In this document: positions 18,151 to 27,840 of the stretch, piece by piece
How positions within the stretch are numbered: the first letter of the stretch is position 1
How the letters are laid out: the number at the start of each line of letters is the position of its first letter
From: an uncultured Clostridia bacterium
GTDB lineage: Bacteria > Bacillota > Clostridia > TANB77 > CAG-508
DNA: 64,000 bases
Assembly (NCBI GenBank): GCA_944392485.1
Contig: CALXWO010000005.1
Span: 1-64,000 of the forward strand
Reading direction: 5' to 3'
The notes under the pieces: model-generated
Databases searched by the model: none
What the model was told of the DNA's origin: nothing
Seen by the model: only the letters and a program-made list of their open reading frames with translations
Made by a program: the position numbers and the translations under genes

Positions 18151-19152
18151 TTATTTATTTGAAATAATAAAATTCCAACTGTCTCTGCACATGTCTTCTA
18201 TTCCCTTTTCTGCAACCCATCCTAATTCTCTTTTTGCTTTGCTTGGGTCTGCATAACATGTTGCTATATCTCCTGCTCTTCTTCCTACAATTTTGTATTT
18301 TACTTCTACATTATTTACTCTTTCAAATGTTTTTACTAAATCTAATACAGAATATCCATTTCCTGTTCCTAAATTATATATTTGTACGCCAGTTTCTTTT
18401 CTTATTTTATCTAATGCTTTTAAATGTCCTTTTGCTAAATCAACAACATGGATATAGTCTCTTACTCCTGTTCCATCTTCTGTTGGATAATCATTTCCAA
18501 ATACGCTTAATATTTCTAATTTTCCACTTGCCACTCCTGTTATATATGGCATTAAATTATTTGGAATGTCATTTGGATCTTCTCCAATTAATCCACTTTC
18601 GTGTGCACCTATTGGGTTAAAATATCTTAAAAGTGCTATGCTAAAATCTTTGTCTGCAACGTAAACATCTTGCAAAATTCTTTCTATAAATAATTTTGTT
18701 GTACCATATGGGTTAGTTGTACCTCCAACTTCACATTCTTCTGTTATTGGTATTATTTTAGGGTCTCCATATACTGTTGCAGATGAGCTAAACACTATTT
18801 TTTTACAATTATATTTTTTCATTAATTTTAATAATACTAAAGTTCCTGTTATATTGTTATGATAATATTCAATTGGTTTTTCAACAGATTCTCCTACTGC
18901 TTTTAGCCCTGCAAAATGAATTACAGATTCAATATTATTTTCTTTAAAAACTTTTTCTAAATTTTCTTCATCTAATATATCTACTTCGTAAAATTTAAAA
19001 TCTTTTCCTGTAATTTTCTTTATTTTGTCTAATACTTCTGGCTTACTATTTACAAAATTATCTACTATAACTATATCTTCATCTCTGTTTAATAATTCAA
19101 CAACTGTATGGCTTCCAATATATCCTGCTCCACCAGTAACTAAAATTGACAT
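18151..19152 (-). CDS. galE: UDP-glucose 4-epimerase
   Basis: The product is 333 residues, an extended short-chain dehydrogenase. The NAD site is [12 protein letters not shown] near the N-terminus, the catalytic Ser/Tyr-x-x-x-Lys are in SSSATVYG and NPYGTTK, and [11 protein letters not shown] and [10 protein letters not shown] are GalE signatures. It interconverts UDP-glucose and UDP-galactose for surface glycans, which fits the glycosyltransferases downstream. The start has GGAGGAGAG upstream, next to a leader hairpin like that of yebC. Confidence 0.95.
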   Translation of the reverse strand: MSILVTGGAGYIGSHTVVELLNRDEDIVIVDNFVNSKPEVLDKIKKITGKDFKFYEVDILDEENLEKVFKENNIESVIHFAGLKAVGESVEKPIEYYHNNITGTLVLLKLMKKYNCKKIVFSSSATVYGDPKIIPITEECEVGGTTNPYGTTKLFIERILQDVYVADKDFSIALLRYFNPIGAHESGLIGEDPNDIPNNLMPYITGVASGKLEILSVFGNDYPTEDGTGVRDYIHVVDLAKGHLKALDKIRKETGVQIYNLGTGNGYSVLDLVKTFERVNNVEVKYKIVGRRAGDIATCYADPSKAKRELGWVAEKGIEDMCRDSWNFIISNK

Positions 19153-19222
19153 ATTTCTCTCCTCCTCAAAAACTCGAAGAGTTTTTTATGCTCTTCTTTA
19201 TTCATTTTTCATTTTTAACTAT
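19153..19222 (-). promoter_or_regulatory. 5' leader hairpin of galE, shared with yebC
   Basis: AAAAACTC-TTC-GAGTTTTT lies right before the GGAGGAGAG ribosome site of galE. The loop and spacing match the yebC leader, with compensating changes in the stem (C:G in place of T:A), which argues that the fold is kept. Confidence 0.6.
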
Positions 19223-19294
19223 TCATATTATATATCATAATAATTTATATAACAATATATCTATTCTAATTCATTTTTCTAATTTTAATTATAA

Positions 19295-19350
19295 TAAATT
19301 GTAATTTGTGCTTGTTCGGGTGAATTCAGGACAAGCCCTAGAATTCCCCC
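19295..19350. repeat. Intergenic repeat R3, short copy
   Basis: AAATTGTAATTTGTGCTTG, then TTCGGGTGAATTCAGGAC, then CCTAGAATTCCCCCTT. The central part present in the copy at 19930 is missing. The right end covers the stop codon and final codons of the lytic transglycosylase. Confidence 0.8.
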
Positions 19351-19913
19351 TTCACGTATAAATCTTTATATATTTCATAATCCCTTAAAATTTTTCTTAC
19401 ATAATTGTTTGTTTCCTTAAATGGTACATTTTCTAAATCTGAACCATCTTCCTCAATTATTCCTTCTTTTATCCAGTTATCTACATTTCCCATGCCTGCA
19501 TTATATGCAACAATTGCAAGAGCATAATTATCATCATATTTATTTAATAAATATGTAAAATAATTTAATCCAATATTTATATTTATATCAGGTTTAAATA
19601 AATCCTCTACCGAAACATCTAAATCCATTTTATTGGCCGTTTCTAATGCTGTTTCCTCCATGATTTGCATAAGTCCGATTGCATCTGTTGCAGACTTTGC
19701 ATTTTCATCAAAATTACTCTCTGCCTTTATTATTGCATAAACCATGTATGGATCTATATCATATTTCTTCGCATATTTTTCTACATATTCGGTATATTTT
19801 AATGGATATATTGCTTTCATTATTTTCTTATCTATTTCTACTACTTTAAATAAAACAAAATAAATTAGTAGCAGTAAAATTAATATTATCAAAAATTTTA
19901 TTATTGCTTTCAA
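19338..19913 (-). CDS. Membrane-anchored lytic transglycosylase (SLT domain)
   Basis: The product is 191 residues. One N-terminal membrane helix is followed by an SLT lysozyme-like domain: catalytic Glu in IIKAESNFDENA, then GLMQIMEETA and AYNAGMGNVDNW. It cleaves peptidoglycan glycan with formation of an anhydro end, in wall remodelling. The last residues GEF and the TAG stop come from repeat R3, so the C-terminus has been set by the repeat. It follows polA after about 110 bases that are nearly all repeat. Confidence 0.92.
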   Translation of the reverse strand: MKAIIKFLIILILLLLIYFVLFKVVEIDKKIMKAIYPLKYTEYVEKYAKKYDIDPYMVYAIIKAESNFDENAKSATDAIGLMQIMEETALETANKMDLDVSVEDLFKPDININIGLNYFTYLLNKYDDNYALAIVAYNAGMGNVDNWIKEGIIEEDGSDLENVPFKETNNYVRKILRDYEIYKDLYVKGEF

Positions 19914-19929
19914 TTTTTTCTCCTTTGTA

Positions 19930-20022
19930 TAAATTGTAATTTGTTGGGTTCGGGTGAATTCAGGACAGTCCCAAAAATCCCCAGGTTTGGAGATTTTTAT
20001 AGACAGTCCCTAGAATTCCCCC
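19930..20022. repeat. Intergenic repeat R3
   Basis: AAATTGTAATTTGTTGG, TTCGGGTGAATTCAGGAC, a hairpin AAAATCC...GGATTTTT-like middle, and GACAGTCCCTAGAATTCCCC. The right end abuts the polA stop codon. Confidence 0.88.
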
Positions 20023-22676
20023 TTACTTGGCTTCGTACCAACTATAACCCTCCGAAACCTCTGCAACTAAAGGTACTTTTAATTTTATTACATTTTCCAT
20101 TTCTGTTTTAAGTATTTCTTTTACTATTTTCTCTTCTTCTAAAGTCGCTTCTATAAGTAATTCGTCATGAACTTGTACCAAGAGTTTAGATTTAAGGTTA
20201 TTCTCTTTTAATTTGTTATACACATTTATCATAGCAATTTTCATAATATCTGCAGCTGTTCCTTGTATTGGAGTATTCATTGCAACTCTGCTTCCAAATT
20301 GTCTTACCATATAATTATTTGATTTTAGTTCTGGAACATACCTTCTTCTATGATAAAGTGTTTCTACATATCCCTTTTCTTTTGTTTCTTCTACTATATT
20401 TGTCATAAATTCTTTTATTCCGCTATATTTTTCTAAGTATTGTTCTATATATTCTTTTGCTTTTTTTCTTGATACTCCGTAACTGCTCGCCCAAACCAAA
20501 ATCACTAATTCCATAAACAATTCCAAAATTAACTGCTTTTGCTTTTGAACGTTCTTCTTTTGTTACTTCTTCTATTGGCACATTAAATACTTTTGATGCA
20601 GCCTGTGCATGAATATCTTCATTATTATTAAAAGCATCTATCATATTCTTATCTTCAGAAATATGGGCAAGCACCCTTAATTCAATTTGTGAATAATCTG
20701 CATCTATAAATATTGCACCTTCTTTTGGTTTAAATACTTTTCTTAATTTTCTTCCAAGTTCCATTCTTGTAGGAATATTCTGAAGGTTTGGATCAGTACT
20801 ACTTATTCTTCCTGTTGTTGTAACTGTTTGATGAAATTTAGAATGTATTCTTCCTGTTTTTTCATTAATATATGGTATTAGACCTTCTACATAGGTTGAA
20901 TTTAGTTTTTGCAACTGTCTGTATTCTAATATTCTTTCAATTACAGGATGTTCGTGTTTTATTTTTTCTAATACATCTACATCTGTTGAGTAACCAGTTT
21001 TTGTTTTTTTAACAGCAGTTAATTTTAGTTTTTCAAAAAGCACTTCTCCTAACTGTTTAGTTGAATTTATATTAAATTCTTCTCCAGTAAGTTCATATAT
21101 TTCTTTTATTAAAATTTCTAATCTTTCTTGAAGTTCTTTTCCAAAATCTAAAAGTTCTTGCTTGTCTATATAAATTCCGTCATATTGCATGCTTGCAAGC
21201 ACTTCTGTAAGTGGCATTTCAATATTTTTAAATAAATCGATGCTATCTTCTTCTTTCATTTTTTCAGTTAAAACATTATATAGTTTAAATATCAAATATG
21301 GATATACATATGATGTATCTTTGTTTTCTTTTTTAGTATTATCAAATAAATTTAATTGAGTGTTTTCCTCTTTTATTTCTTCTTCATTTAAATATTCTTC
21401 TAAATTAAAATCTAAATATTCATTTGCTAAATATTCTAATGTATACTTGTTTATGTTTGAGTTTAATATATAACCTGCAATTGTAACATCAAACATTAAG
21501 TTCTTTGCATTAATATTATTTTTCCAAAGTAAAATATAATTTTCTTTTTGTTTATAACTACATTTTAATATATCTTTATTTTCAAATATATCTTTAAATT
21601 CTAGTAAATTTTCTATGTCGTATGAAGTATTATTTTTTTCAGAGTAGATTATAAAGTTTTGTTCATCTAAATAATAATACATTATTTTTTGTAATAATAT
21701 TTCTTCTTTAATTTCTTGCAATTCATCTTTAGATAAATTAGCTTTATATTCAATTTTTAGCGGGCAGACAAGAGCCCCGTCTGCCCCTACATTGTTTTCC
21801 TCATGTAGATTAAATCTATCAATAAATCTATTAAATTTTAATCTTTTAAAAATTTCTAATACTTCTTGTTTGTTCCATTCTTCTACTTTTAATTTATTTA
21901 AATCTTTTTCTATTGGACTATCTATATTAATTGTTCCCAATGTTCTAGATAGATATGCCAAATCTTTGTTCTCTTCTAATCTTTCTTTTAGCTTTCCTTT
22001 TTGCTTATCTATATTTTCGTATACACCGTCTATTGTCTTATATTCTTTAATTAAATTTATAGCAGTTTTTTCTCCAACTCCTGGTACTCCTGGAATATTA
22101 TCAGAAGTATCGCCCATAAGTCCTTTTACTTCTATTAAATCTAAAGGTTCTACTCCATATTCTTCTTCTATTTTTTCTACTGTATAATCTTGGTCTTCTG
22201 TTTTGCCCATTTTAGTTCTTGGGATTCTTACTTTTATATTTTTATCTATTAATTGGAAACTATCTCTATCTCCTGTTAAAACTGTAACATCTAGGCTTTT
22301 TCTTTGCCCCCATTTTGCAAGAGTACCTAAAATATCATCTGCTTCATATCCTTCTTTTTCGATAATTTCTATATTCATAGCTTTCAAAATCTCTTTTAAT
22401 ATTGGCATTTGCTGTGCAAGTTCATCAGGCATACCTTTTCTATTTGCTTTATATTTATCATACATTTCATGCCTTTTGGTAGGTGCTTTTAAATCAAATG
22501 CAACTGCTAAATACTCTGGCTTTAAATCTTCTAAATCCTTAAATAATATGCTTAGAAATCCATATACTGCATTTGTATATGTTCCGATCTTCTGTCATTA
22601 GCATTTTATTGCCCATTATTCCATAAAATGCTCTATTTATTATACTATTTCCATCTATTAAAAGTAATTTTTCCAA
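20023..22676 (-). CDS. polA: DNA polymerase I, reading requires two +1 steps
   Basis: Read through CGGA sites at residues 31 and 733, this is a full 883-residue polymerase. The 5'-nuclease domain (about 1-290; DGNSIINRAF, GDRDSFQLID, GLMGDTSDNIPGVPGVGEK) is followed by a degenerate proofreading domain and the polymerase domain with DADYSQIELRVLAH, KAVNFGIVYGISDFG and QVHDELLIEA. The start is TTG 22676 with AAGGAGG upstream, giving the usual MEKLLLIDGNS. Without the steps, no segment has both a start and an intact 5'-nuclease. An R2 repeat lies in frame at 21758-21793. DNA polymerase I processes Okazaki fragments and repair gaps. Confidence 0.92.
20476..20479 (-). other. CGGA +1 site 2 in polA
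   Basis: Context is CAG TTA CGG AGT. Zero-frame reading stops after 18 codons. Skipping C gives GLGEQLGVSRKKA, the normal O-helix-proximal sequence of bacterial polymerase I. Confidence 0.85.
21758..21793. repeat. R2 palindrome inside polA, in frame
   Basis: GGGCAGAC (21762-21769) and GTCTGCCC (21779-21786) with flanking CCCCTACA are diagnostic of R2. Translated on the polA strand it gives NVGADGALVCPLK, a GC-rich island between the 5'-nuclease and the degenerate exonuclease domain. The frame is kept. Confidence 0.8.
22583..22586 (-). other. CGGA +1 site 1 in polA
   Basis: Context is GAA GAT CGG AAC. Zero-frame reading stops after 15 codons. Skipping C gives MTEDGTYTNAVYGFL, matching the conserved G.(P)TNA.YGF stretch of the 5'-nuclease domain. 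Confidence 0.85.
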
Positions 22677-22693
22677 GTTTTGTCCTCCTTAAA

Positions 22694-24181
22694 TTAATAT
22701 ATACAATAATATACTATGTCATCTATAAATACAAATTGTTCTTCTGAAAGTTCTTCCCAATCTTTATTTTTAAAATATTTTAAATATATTTCTTTAGGCA
22801 TATTTATTTCTTCTAAACTTCTATTTGTAAAATAATTTATGCTACCATCGTCAGACCATTCTACTGAAAGTGGTCTAATACATAAAGATGATTTATTTTT
22901 TATCTCTTCATAATAATAAGTAGGATTTATATCATAACATATTGCTATTTTTCTTAATTTGTTTCCTGTATTATTTTCATATTCTATCATATACTCATTA
23001 ATTATTTCACATTCTTCTTTATTTAAATTTTCTATAATTTTTTGTGAGTGAATTATATATATATAATTTACTATTGTAATTATAGAATAGGTTACTAATA
23101 ATATAATTAAAATTGGCTTTAAAAATCCTTCTTTAAAGTTATTAGTTTTTAAAAATACTATAATAAATATAATGCCAACAAGTGTGCCTATTGGATACAG
23201 CATCCTTGCTGATCCGAAACTTGCAGCTGTAAATATATTCATTGCAAAACTTAGCAAAATTGATGATGCAATTATTGTAAATACATCTAAATTTAATTTA
23301 AAATTCTTTTTATCTAGATTATATACCACAACTATTAAAAATAGATATATTAAAAATAAGTATTTAGGAAATATACTACATGTATTTACCAATATAGATG
23401 GTATTGATTTAAAAATTGCAGGTACAATATAAATAATATTGTTAATACTACCCATCCTTGTCTGTGACATTCCAGTAAAGTAATCAACAATTTTTATCTG
23501 AGCTAAATTAAATGCAACAGCTATAATACAAAATAAGCCAGAAAGTAGTGTATTTAACAACAAATTTTTTATTGTGTGATTTTTGTTATCACTTAATAAA
23601 GTTAATAAAATAACTAAAACTACAAAAAAACTAATAGTTGCTTGGTAAAAGCAAATTCCTATAATCATTAAAATAAAAGTTTTTATAATATAGTTTTTCT
23701 CTTTACTTACTAAAACTTTTGAGGCAATTATCCATATTAAAATACTTACTGACATAACAAAACATTCAGCAAACTGCATATTTTCTAAAAACATAAAATT
23801 AAATATTGTTATATAACAAATTAGAGTTAAAACTATTTCTTGGTTAAGTTTGTTTGGTTTTTTATATTGTGTTACTATATTTTTTAATAAAATAACAGAA
23901 AAACACGATACTACTATTGCCAATACTGTTAGTAAAGAAATATAAACATTAATTGGCATATTTAAAAAATTGGCACATAATGAAATTATACTCATAATTG
24001 GTCTTCCATCATTTAAAGAGTATTTTATAGCGTATTCATTATATCCTCTATTTATTATATTGTATGTATCTGTTGAAAAATGTCCAATTATAAATTCAAC
24101 AAAAACTAAGCATGTTATAAAAAATATAATTATAAATATTAATAAATCTTTTTTATTATTTTCAATAAACTTTTTTATCAT
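22694..24181 (-). CDS. Polytopic glucosyltransferase-like membrane protein (GtrII type)
   Basis: The product is 495 residues with roughly 10 membrane helices. The N-terminal pattern FSTDTYNIINRGYNEYAIKYSLNDGRPIMS resembles the GtrII-type glucosyl transferase family that modifies surface polysaccharide from lipid-linked glucose. The C-terminal 100 residues are soluble. It is the last gene of a four-gene run of membrane glycosylation genes read toward polA; the gap to polA is 17 bases. Confidence 0.7.
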   Translation of the reverse strand: MIKKFIENNKKDLLIFIIIFFITCLVFVEFIIGHFSTDTYNIINRGYNEYAIKYSLNDGRPIMSIISLCANFLNMPINVYISLLTVLAIVVSCFSVILLKNIVTQYKKPNKLNQEIVLTLICYITIFNFMFLENMQFAECFVMSVSILIWIIASKVLVSKEKNYIIKTFILMIIGICFYQATISFFVVLVILLTLLSDNKNHTIKNLLLNTLLSGLFCIIAVAFNLAQIKIVDYFTGMSQTRMGSINNIIYIVPAIFKSIPSILVNTCSIFPKYLFLIYLFLIVVVYNLDKKNFKLNLDVFTIIASSILLSFAMNIFTAASFGSARMLYPIGTLVGIIFIIVFLKTNNFKEGFLKPILIILLVTYSIITIVNYIYIIHSQKIIENLNKEECEIINEYMIEYENNTGNKLRKIAICYDINPTYYYEEIKNKSSLCIRPLSVEWSDDGSINYFTNRSLEEINMPKEIYLKYFKNKDWEELSEEQFVFIDDIVYYCIY

Positions 24182-24193
24182 TTTTTCACCTAT

Positions 24194-25042
24194 TTAATAT
24201 AATATTAATAAAGTTATTATTGCAAATAGTGTTAGTAATGCAAGCAGTATTTTATCACCAACAATAATTTCAACTGGATCTCCGTCATTTTTAGCTTCTA
24301 TGCTTAAACTATATTTTAATGCGATTATTATTACTAATGGTATTGTATATATAATATCCTTAAAGCTTTCGCTCATCTCTAAAGTCCATAAAGAATAAAA
24401 TACAATTGTTAATGATAAAAACATATACATATTTTCATTTAGAAAATTTGGGTTGTATTGCTTTAAAACTTCTCTTGATTTTATATCATTTACCATTATT
24501 TCATTTCTTCTTTTTCCCATTGCCATATAGAAAGAAATAGTAAGTATTGTTAAATATAACCAATTTGATATTTCTACATTTATAATAGATGCCCCATATA
24601 AAACTCTTATTAAAAATCCTAAGGCTACTATTGTAACATCAACAATTGGTATGTTTTTTAATTTTATTGAATATAAGATATTCATTGCAATATAAGTAAT
24701 TATAAACATTATAGAATTTATATTATTTCTTAAAAATAATATTGACAAAACTACAATAATTATTAATAAAAAACTTAAAATAATTATTGCCTGTTTTTTA
24801 GAAATTTCTCCTGTAGCAAGTGGTCTTGAATTTTTGCTTGGATGCTTTTTATCATTTTCTACATCTTTAATATCATTAAAAATGTAAACTACAGAAGTAC
24901 ATAGGCAAAATATGGCAAACCCAATTATTGTTTTAGTTAAAATATTTGTTTGCAAAAAATTTTGACTAAAAATTAGTGGAATAAATATTAATAAATTTTT
25001 AATATAGTGCTTTACTCTTATTAATTTTAAATATTTTTTCAT
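24194..25042 (-). CDS. UbiA-family prenyltransferase, probable polyprenyl-phosphate phosphoribosyltransferase
   Basis: The product is 282 residues with eight or nine membrane helices. The UbiA aspartate motif is YIFNDIKDVENDKKHP, followed by RPLATGEISKKQA; this pairing and the N-terminus LKLIRVKHYIKNLLIF match decaprenyl-phosphate phosphoribosyltransferase-like proteins, which make a lipid-linked pentose donor. Its place between membrane glycosyltransferases supports a role in donor supply for surface polysaccharide. It overlaps the 933-residue gene upstream by 4 bases. Confidence 0.82.
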   Translation of the reverse strand: MKKYLKLIRVKHYIKNLLIFIPLIFSQNFLQTNILTKTIIGFAIFCLCTSVVYIFNDIKDVENDKKHPSKNSRPLATGEISKKQAIIILSFLLIIIVVLSILFLRNNINSIMFIITYIAMNILYSIKLKNIPIVDVTIVALGFLIRVLYGASIINVEISNWLYLTILTISFYMAMGKRRNEIMVNDIKSREVLKQYNPNFLNENMYMFLSLTIVFYSLWTLEMSESFKDIIYTIPLVIIIALKYSLSIEAKNDGDPVEIIVGDKILLALLTLFAIITLLILY

Positions 25043-27840
25043 ATTTCTACCTCATTTAAATACAATAAATATAAAAACATTTCTGATGCACTCCAAGAAT
25101 GTGGAGCAACTATCTTATTTTCTGCAAAATTGTTATTAAGAATTTTTAAATTTTCGAAATTTGCTTTTGATGGTCTATATTCATAAGAAATCGGATATGA
25201 AGTAAGACTTAAATCCATTTTAGTTTCACTATAATGTAAATTTGCGAAATAAATATATTGCCATCTGTCTGAAAATTCTTTTTGTGTAGTATTAAATTCC
25301 TTATCAAACCATAATAAGTTTTCGTAGCTATCATATACATCTGGAACTTTATAATTGCTGTAATCTAATCCAAGACTCTTAAGTCCATATATAAGCCATT
25401 TTGTTTGATATACTGGATGCTCATAGCCATCTGTTAATCCACTTATATATCCTTCTTCTGTTTTTATCTTATCAGCTTCTATTAGTACTTCTTCTATTAG
25501 TTTATTATTTTTATCTTCGACCAGTGAGATAAGAAAAAGTACTTGTCCAAGATTGTCTGGTTCTTTTACACCATTATTCATATCATATATACTATCGAGA
25601 TTTAGTATCCAATTTTCTATCTGAGAGATATTATTAGTATTTTCTAAAACCATAGCAATACTAGCCGCATCTCTGTACCATGAATTTTCATATACTATAA
25701 AATTTGGTTTTGGTCCGTCTTTAGTTATATTTACCATAACTTCATTAAATAGCATTCTTAATTCTCTCTTGTTATTATAACCTTCAAAAGTAGGTATATT
25801 TATTTTTATGCTATTGCCTAATTCTGTAGTTTTATTTCCTACTGTAATATATATACCATTTTCATTCTCATATATTATAACATCTTCATTGCTATAATTT
25901 GTAGCAGTCAATTTATAATTTTCATAATCTATATTTTTTAATGTAAGTTTATTTAATATAACTTTTTTGTCTGAATATCTTATTAACTTGTAATAATTGC
26001 CTATATTTTCCTCATCTTTAACAAAAAGATATTTCTCCCTTAATCCCATACCAAAAATGTAAAACTTATTATTGTTTTCTATTTTGTATATGTTTTCGCA
26101 TATATTTATGTATAATTCATTTTCCTGTGTATATATTTTAAACCATCTTGAGTCTTCTATATTTCCAGTTATAAAATTATTTTGTTTACTATATACCCAT
26201 GGATAATCTATATTGCTAATAATAGTGTTCCCTGTGCTTAGTTGTATAATTTTGCCATTATTAATTATAAAACTCTCCGTTTCTCCATTTTCATATTCTA
26301 ACTCTACCTTATTTTTATTAGATAAGTCATATAAGTCTTGAGATAATTTCTCCTCTGAAAGTGCTCTTCCGAAATCTATTACCCAGTTTACATTAAATAT
26401 AAAAACTAAAATAATTATCATACCTATAAGATACCATGTTTTTTTATATTTGTTATAAATAAAATTTAAACCATTAATTATTAATATCAATAATGCCCAA
26501 AAATACAAAGGTGAATAAATTATTCCATTATGTTTTCCATAGCCAATTATAATATGTAGCATATATCCTGATATTAAAAATATAAAAGACAAATTTATTA
26601 GCATATCTTTTCTAAATCTTGACCCAAATCCAATAATTGCAATTATTGCAAATACTATAAACAATCCTAATGCACAATAATTAAATGAATTTGTTTGTAC
26701 AAAAAATGGATGTATATCGATAAAATTTGGTCCTAAAATCATTGGTATAATAAATTTATTTAGTGAATAATTAATAGTTTCGGGCAACTCCCCTGTATTA
26801 TCTTTCCATGTATTTATATAATTTATAAATTCTACCAATAATGTTGTTCCTAAAACAAATATAATAATTGTAATTAAAATAAGTACAACAATTTTTGTTC
26901 GTTTGTCAATTTTTATTTTTTTATAATTTTTTATTAAATAATGAATAAGTAATATCCCAATAGGTATGGCAGTCATTAGATTAGCTCCAAAAGTAAGCAC
27001 TGCAAATCCAAACCACAAGTTATTGTTTTTACTATAATAATATATCATTAATAAAAGTGTAAGTAATGTCAATGAATATGTTTCTGGTATAATTGATACC
27101 CAAATAAAAGGTAAACTAAAAATAAATAAAAGTGTTCCTAATATAGAGATTTTATTATTAATTTTAGATTGTTTTAATATTCTATAAAACAATATTGCAG
27201 ATGCTGAATTTAAAATAATTTGAATAACAACAATTATGCATGCTTTTAAAATCATTGCATTATAACTGCTAATAAAATTAATTAACATCTTATCTACTAA
27301 AATAAAAGGCCATATTATTGGTAATATTAGATATCTGTATAATGGATGTATTTCACTTGTTAGTAAATTTATCTCAAAAATTTCATTAATTCCTCTTTCA
27401 ATATCAGCATTAAAAAACATATTGCCTATATGCGTATTTCCACTCACTGGAAATATATATTTATAATTTGATAAAAAAATACTTAAAAAAGAGAATGTCC
27501 CAAAAATTATAGCTGTGATGCATATTATTATTTCATTTTTGGATAAATTATTAAGTGATTTAAATTTATCTTTATTTTTACATAAAAAAGCATTAGCCAA
27601 CACTCCAATAGATATAGTTTCATATATAAATTGAAATAATCCTCTTACATCTACAATTCCTCTTTGGTATAAAAATAATGGTATTATTAGCATTATTAAT
27701 CCTGTACAAGCCAGAATTATAGTAGTTTTTATTATTTTATTTCTATTTCTATTTAAAAAATAATAAAATAGTATTGTCGCAATAAATATAAATGCATAGT
27801 TGTAAATTAACTTATGAATATAATTCATTATAGTTTCCAA
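25039..27840 (-). CDS. Large polytopic membrane protein with C-terminal soluble domain, glycosylation cluster
   Basis: The product is 933 residues (or 929 from the ATG at 27828). The first half has about 12 membrane helices with a GT-C-like layout. The second half is soluble; residues about 690-900 include RDAASIAMVLENT and GLTDGYEHPVYQTKWLIYGLKSLGLDYSNY, helical pairs reminiscent of an alpha/alpha toroid (six-hairpin) domain. No family is recognised with confidence. It overlaps its neighbours on both sides (29 and 4 bases), so the run is co-transcribed. Confidence 0.7.
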   Translation of the reverse strand: METIMNYIHKLIYNYAFIFIATILFYYFLNRNRNKIIKTTIILACTGLIMLIIPLFLYQRGIVDVRGLFQFIYETISIGVLANAFLCKNKDKFKSLNNLSKNEIIICITAIIFGTFSFLSIFLSNYKYIFPVSGNTHIGNMFFNADIERGINEIFEINLLTSEIHPLYRYLILPIIWPFILVDKMLINFISSYNAMILKACIIVVIQIILNSASAILFYRILKQSKINNKISILGTLLFIFSLPFIWVSIIPETYSLTLLTLLLMIYYYSKNNNLWFGFAVLTFGANLMTAIPIGILLIHYLIKNYKKIKIDKRTKIVVLILITIIIFVLGTTLLVEFINYINTWKDNTGELPETINYSLNKFIIPMILGPNFIDIHPFFVQTNSFNYCALGLFIVFAIIAIIGFGSRFRKDMLINLSFIFLISGYMLHIIIGYGKHNGIIYSPLYFWALLILIINGLNFIYNKYKKTWYLIGMIIILVFIFNVNWVIDFGRALSEEKLSQDLYDLSNKNKVELEYENGETESFIINNGKIIQLSTGNTIISNIDYPWVYSKQNNFITGNIEDSRWFKIYTQENELYINICENIYKIENNNKFYIFGMGLREKYLFVKDEENIGNYYKLIRYSDKKVILNKLTLKNIDYENYKLTATNYSNEDVIIYENENGIYITVGNKTTELGNSIKINIPTFEGYNNKRELRMLFNEVMVNITKDGPKPNFIVYENSWYRDAASIAMVLENTNNISQIENWILNLDSIYDMNNGVKEPDNLGQVLFLISLVEDKNNKLIEEVLIEADKIKTEEGYISGLTDGYEHPVYQTKWLIYGLKSLGLDYSNYKVPDVYDSYENLLWFDKEFNTTQKEFSDRWQYIYFANLHYSETKMDLSLTSYPISYEYRPSKANFENLKILNNNFAENKIVAPHSWSASEMFLYLLYLNEVEI

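Noticed and set aside
20477..20479. TGA or other stop codon reassignment
   Set aside because: No gene needs readthrough of TGA, TAA or TAG; all unusual events involve CGG followed by A.
20023..22676. polA, typA, pncB, the ABC permease and a membrane gene as pseudogenes
   Set aside because: Each has a single-base surplus of the same CGGA form, all other codons are clean, and conserved residues are intact. Random decay, as seen at 30-32.6 kb, gives deletions and stops of mixed form.
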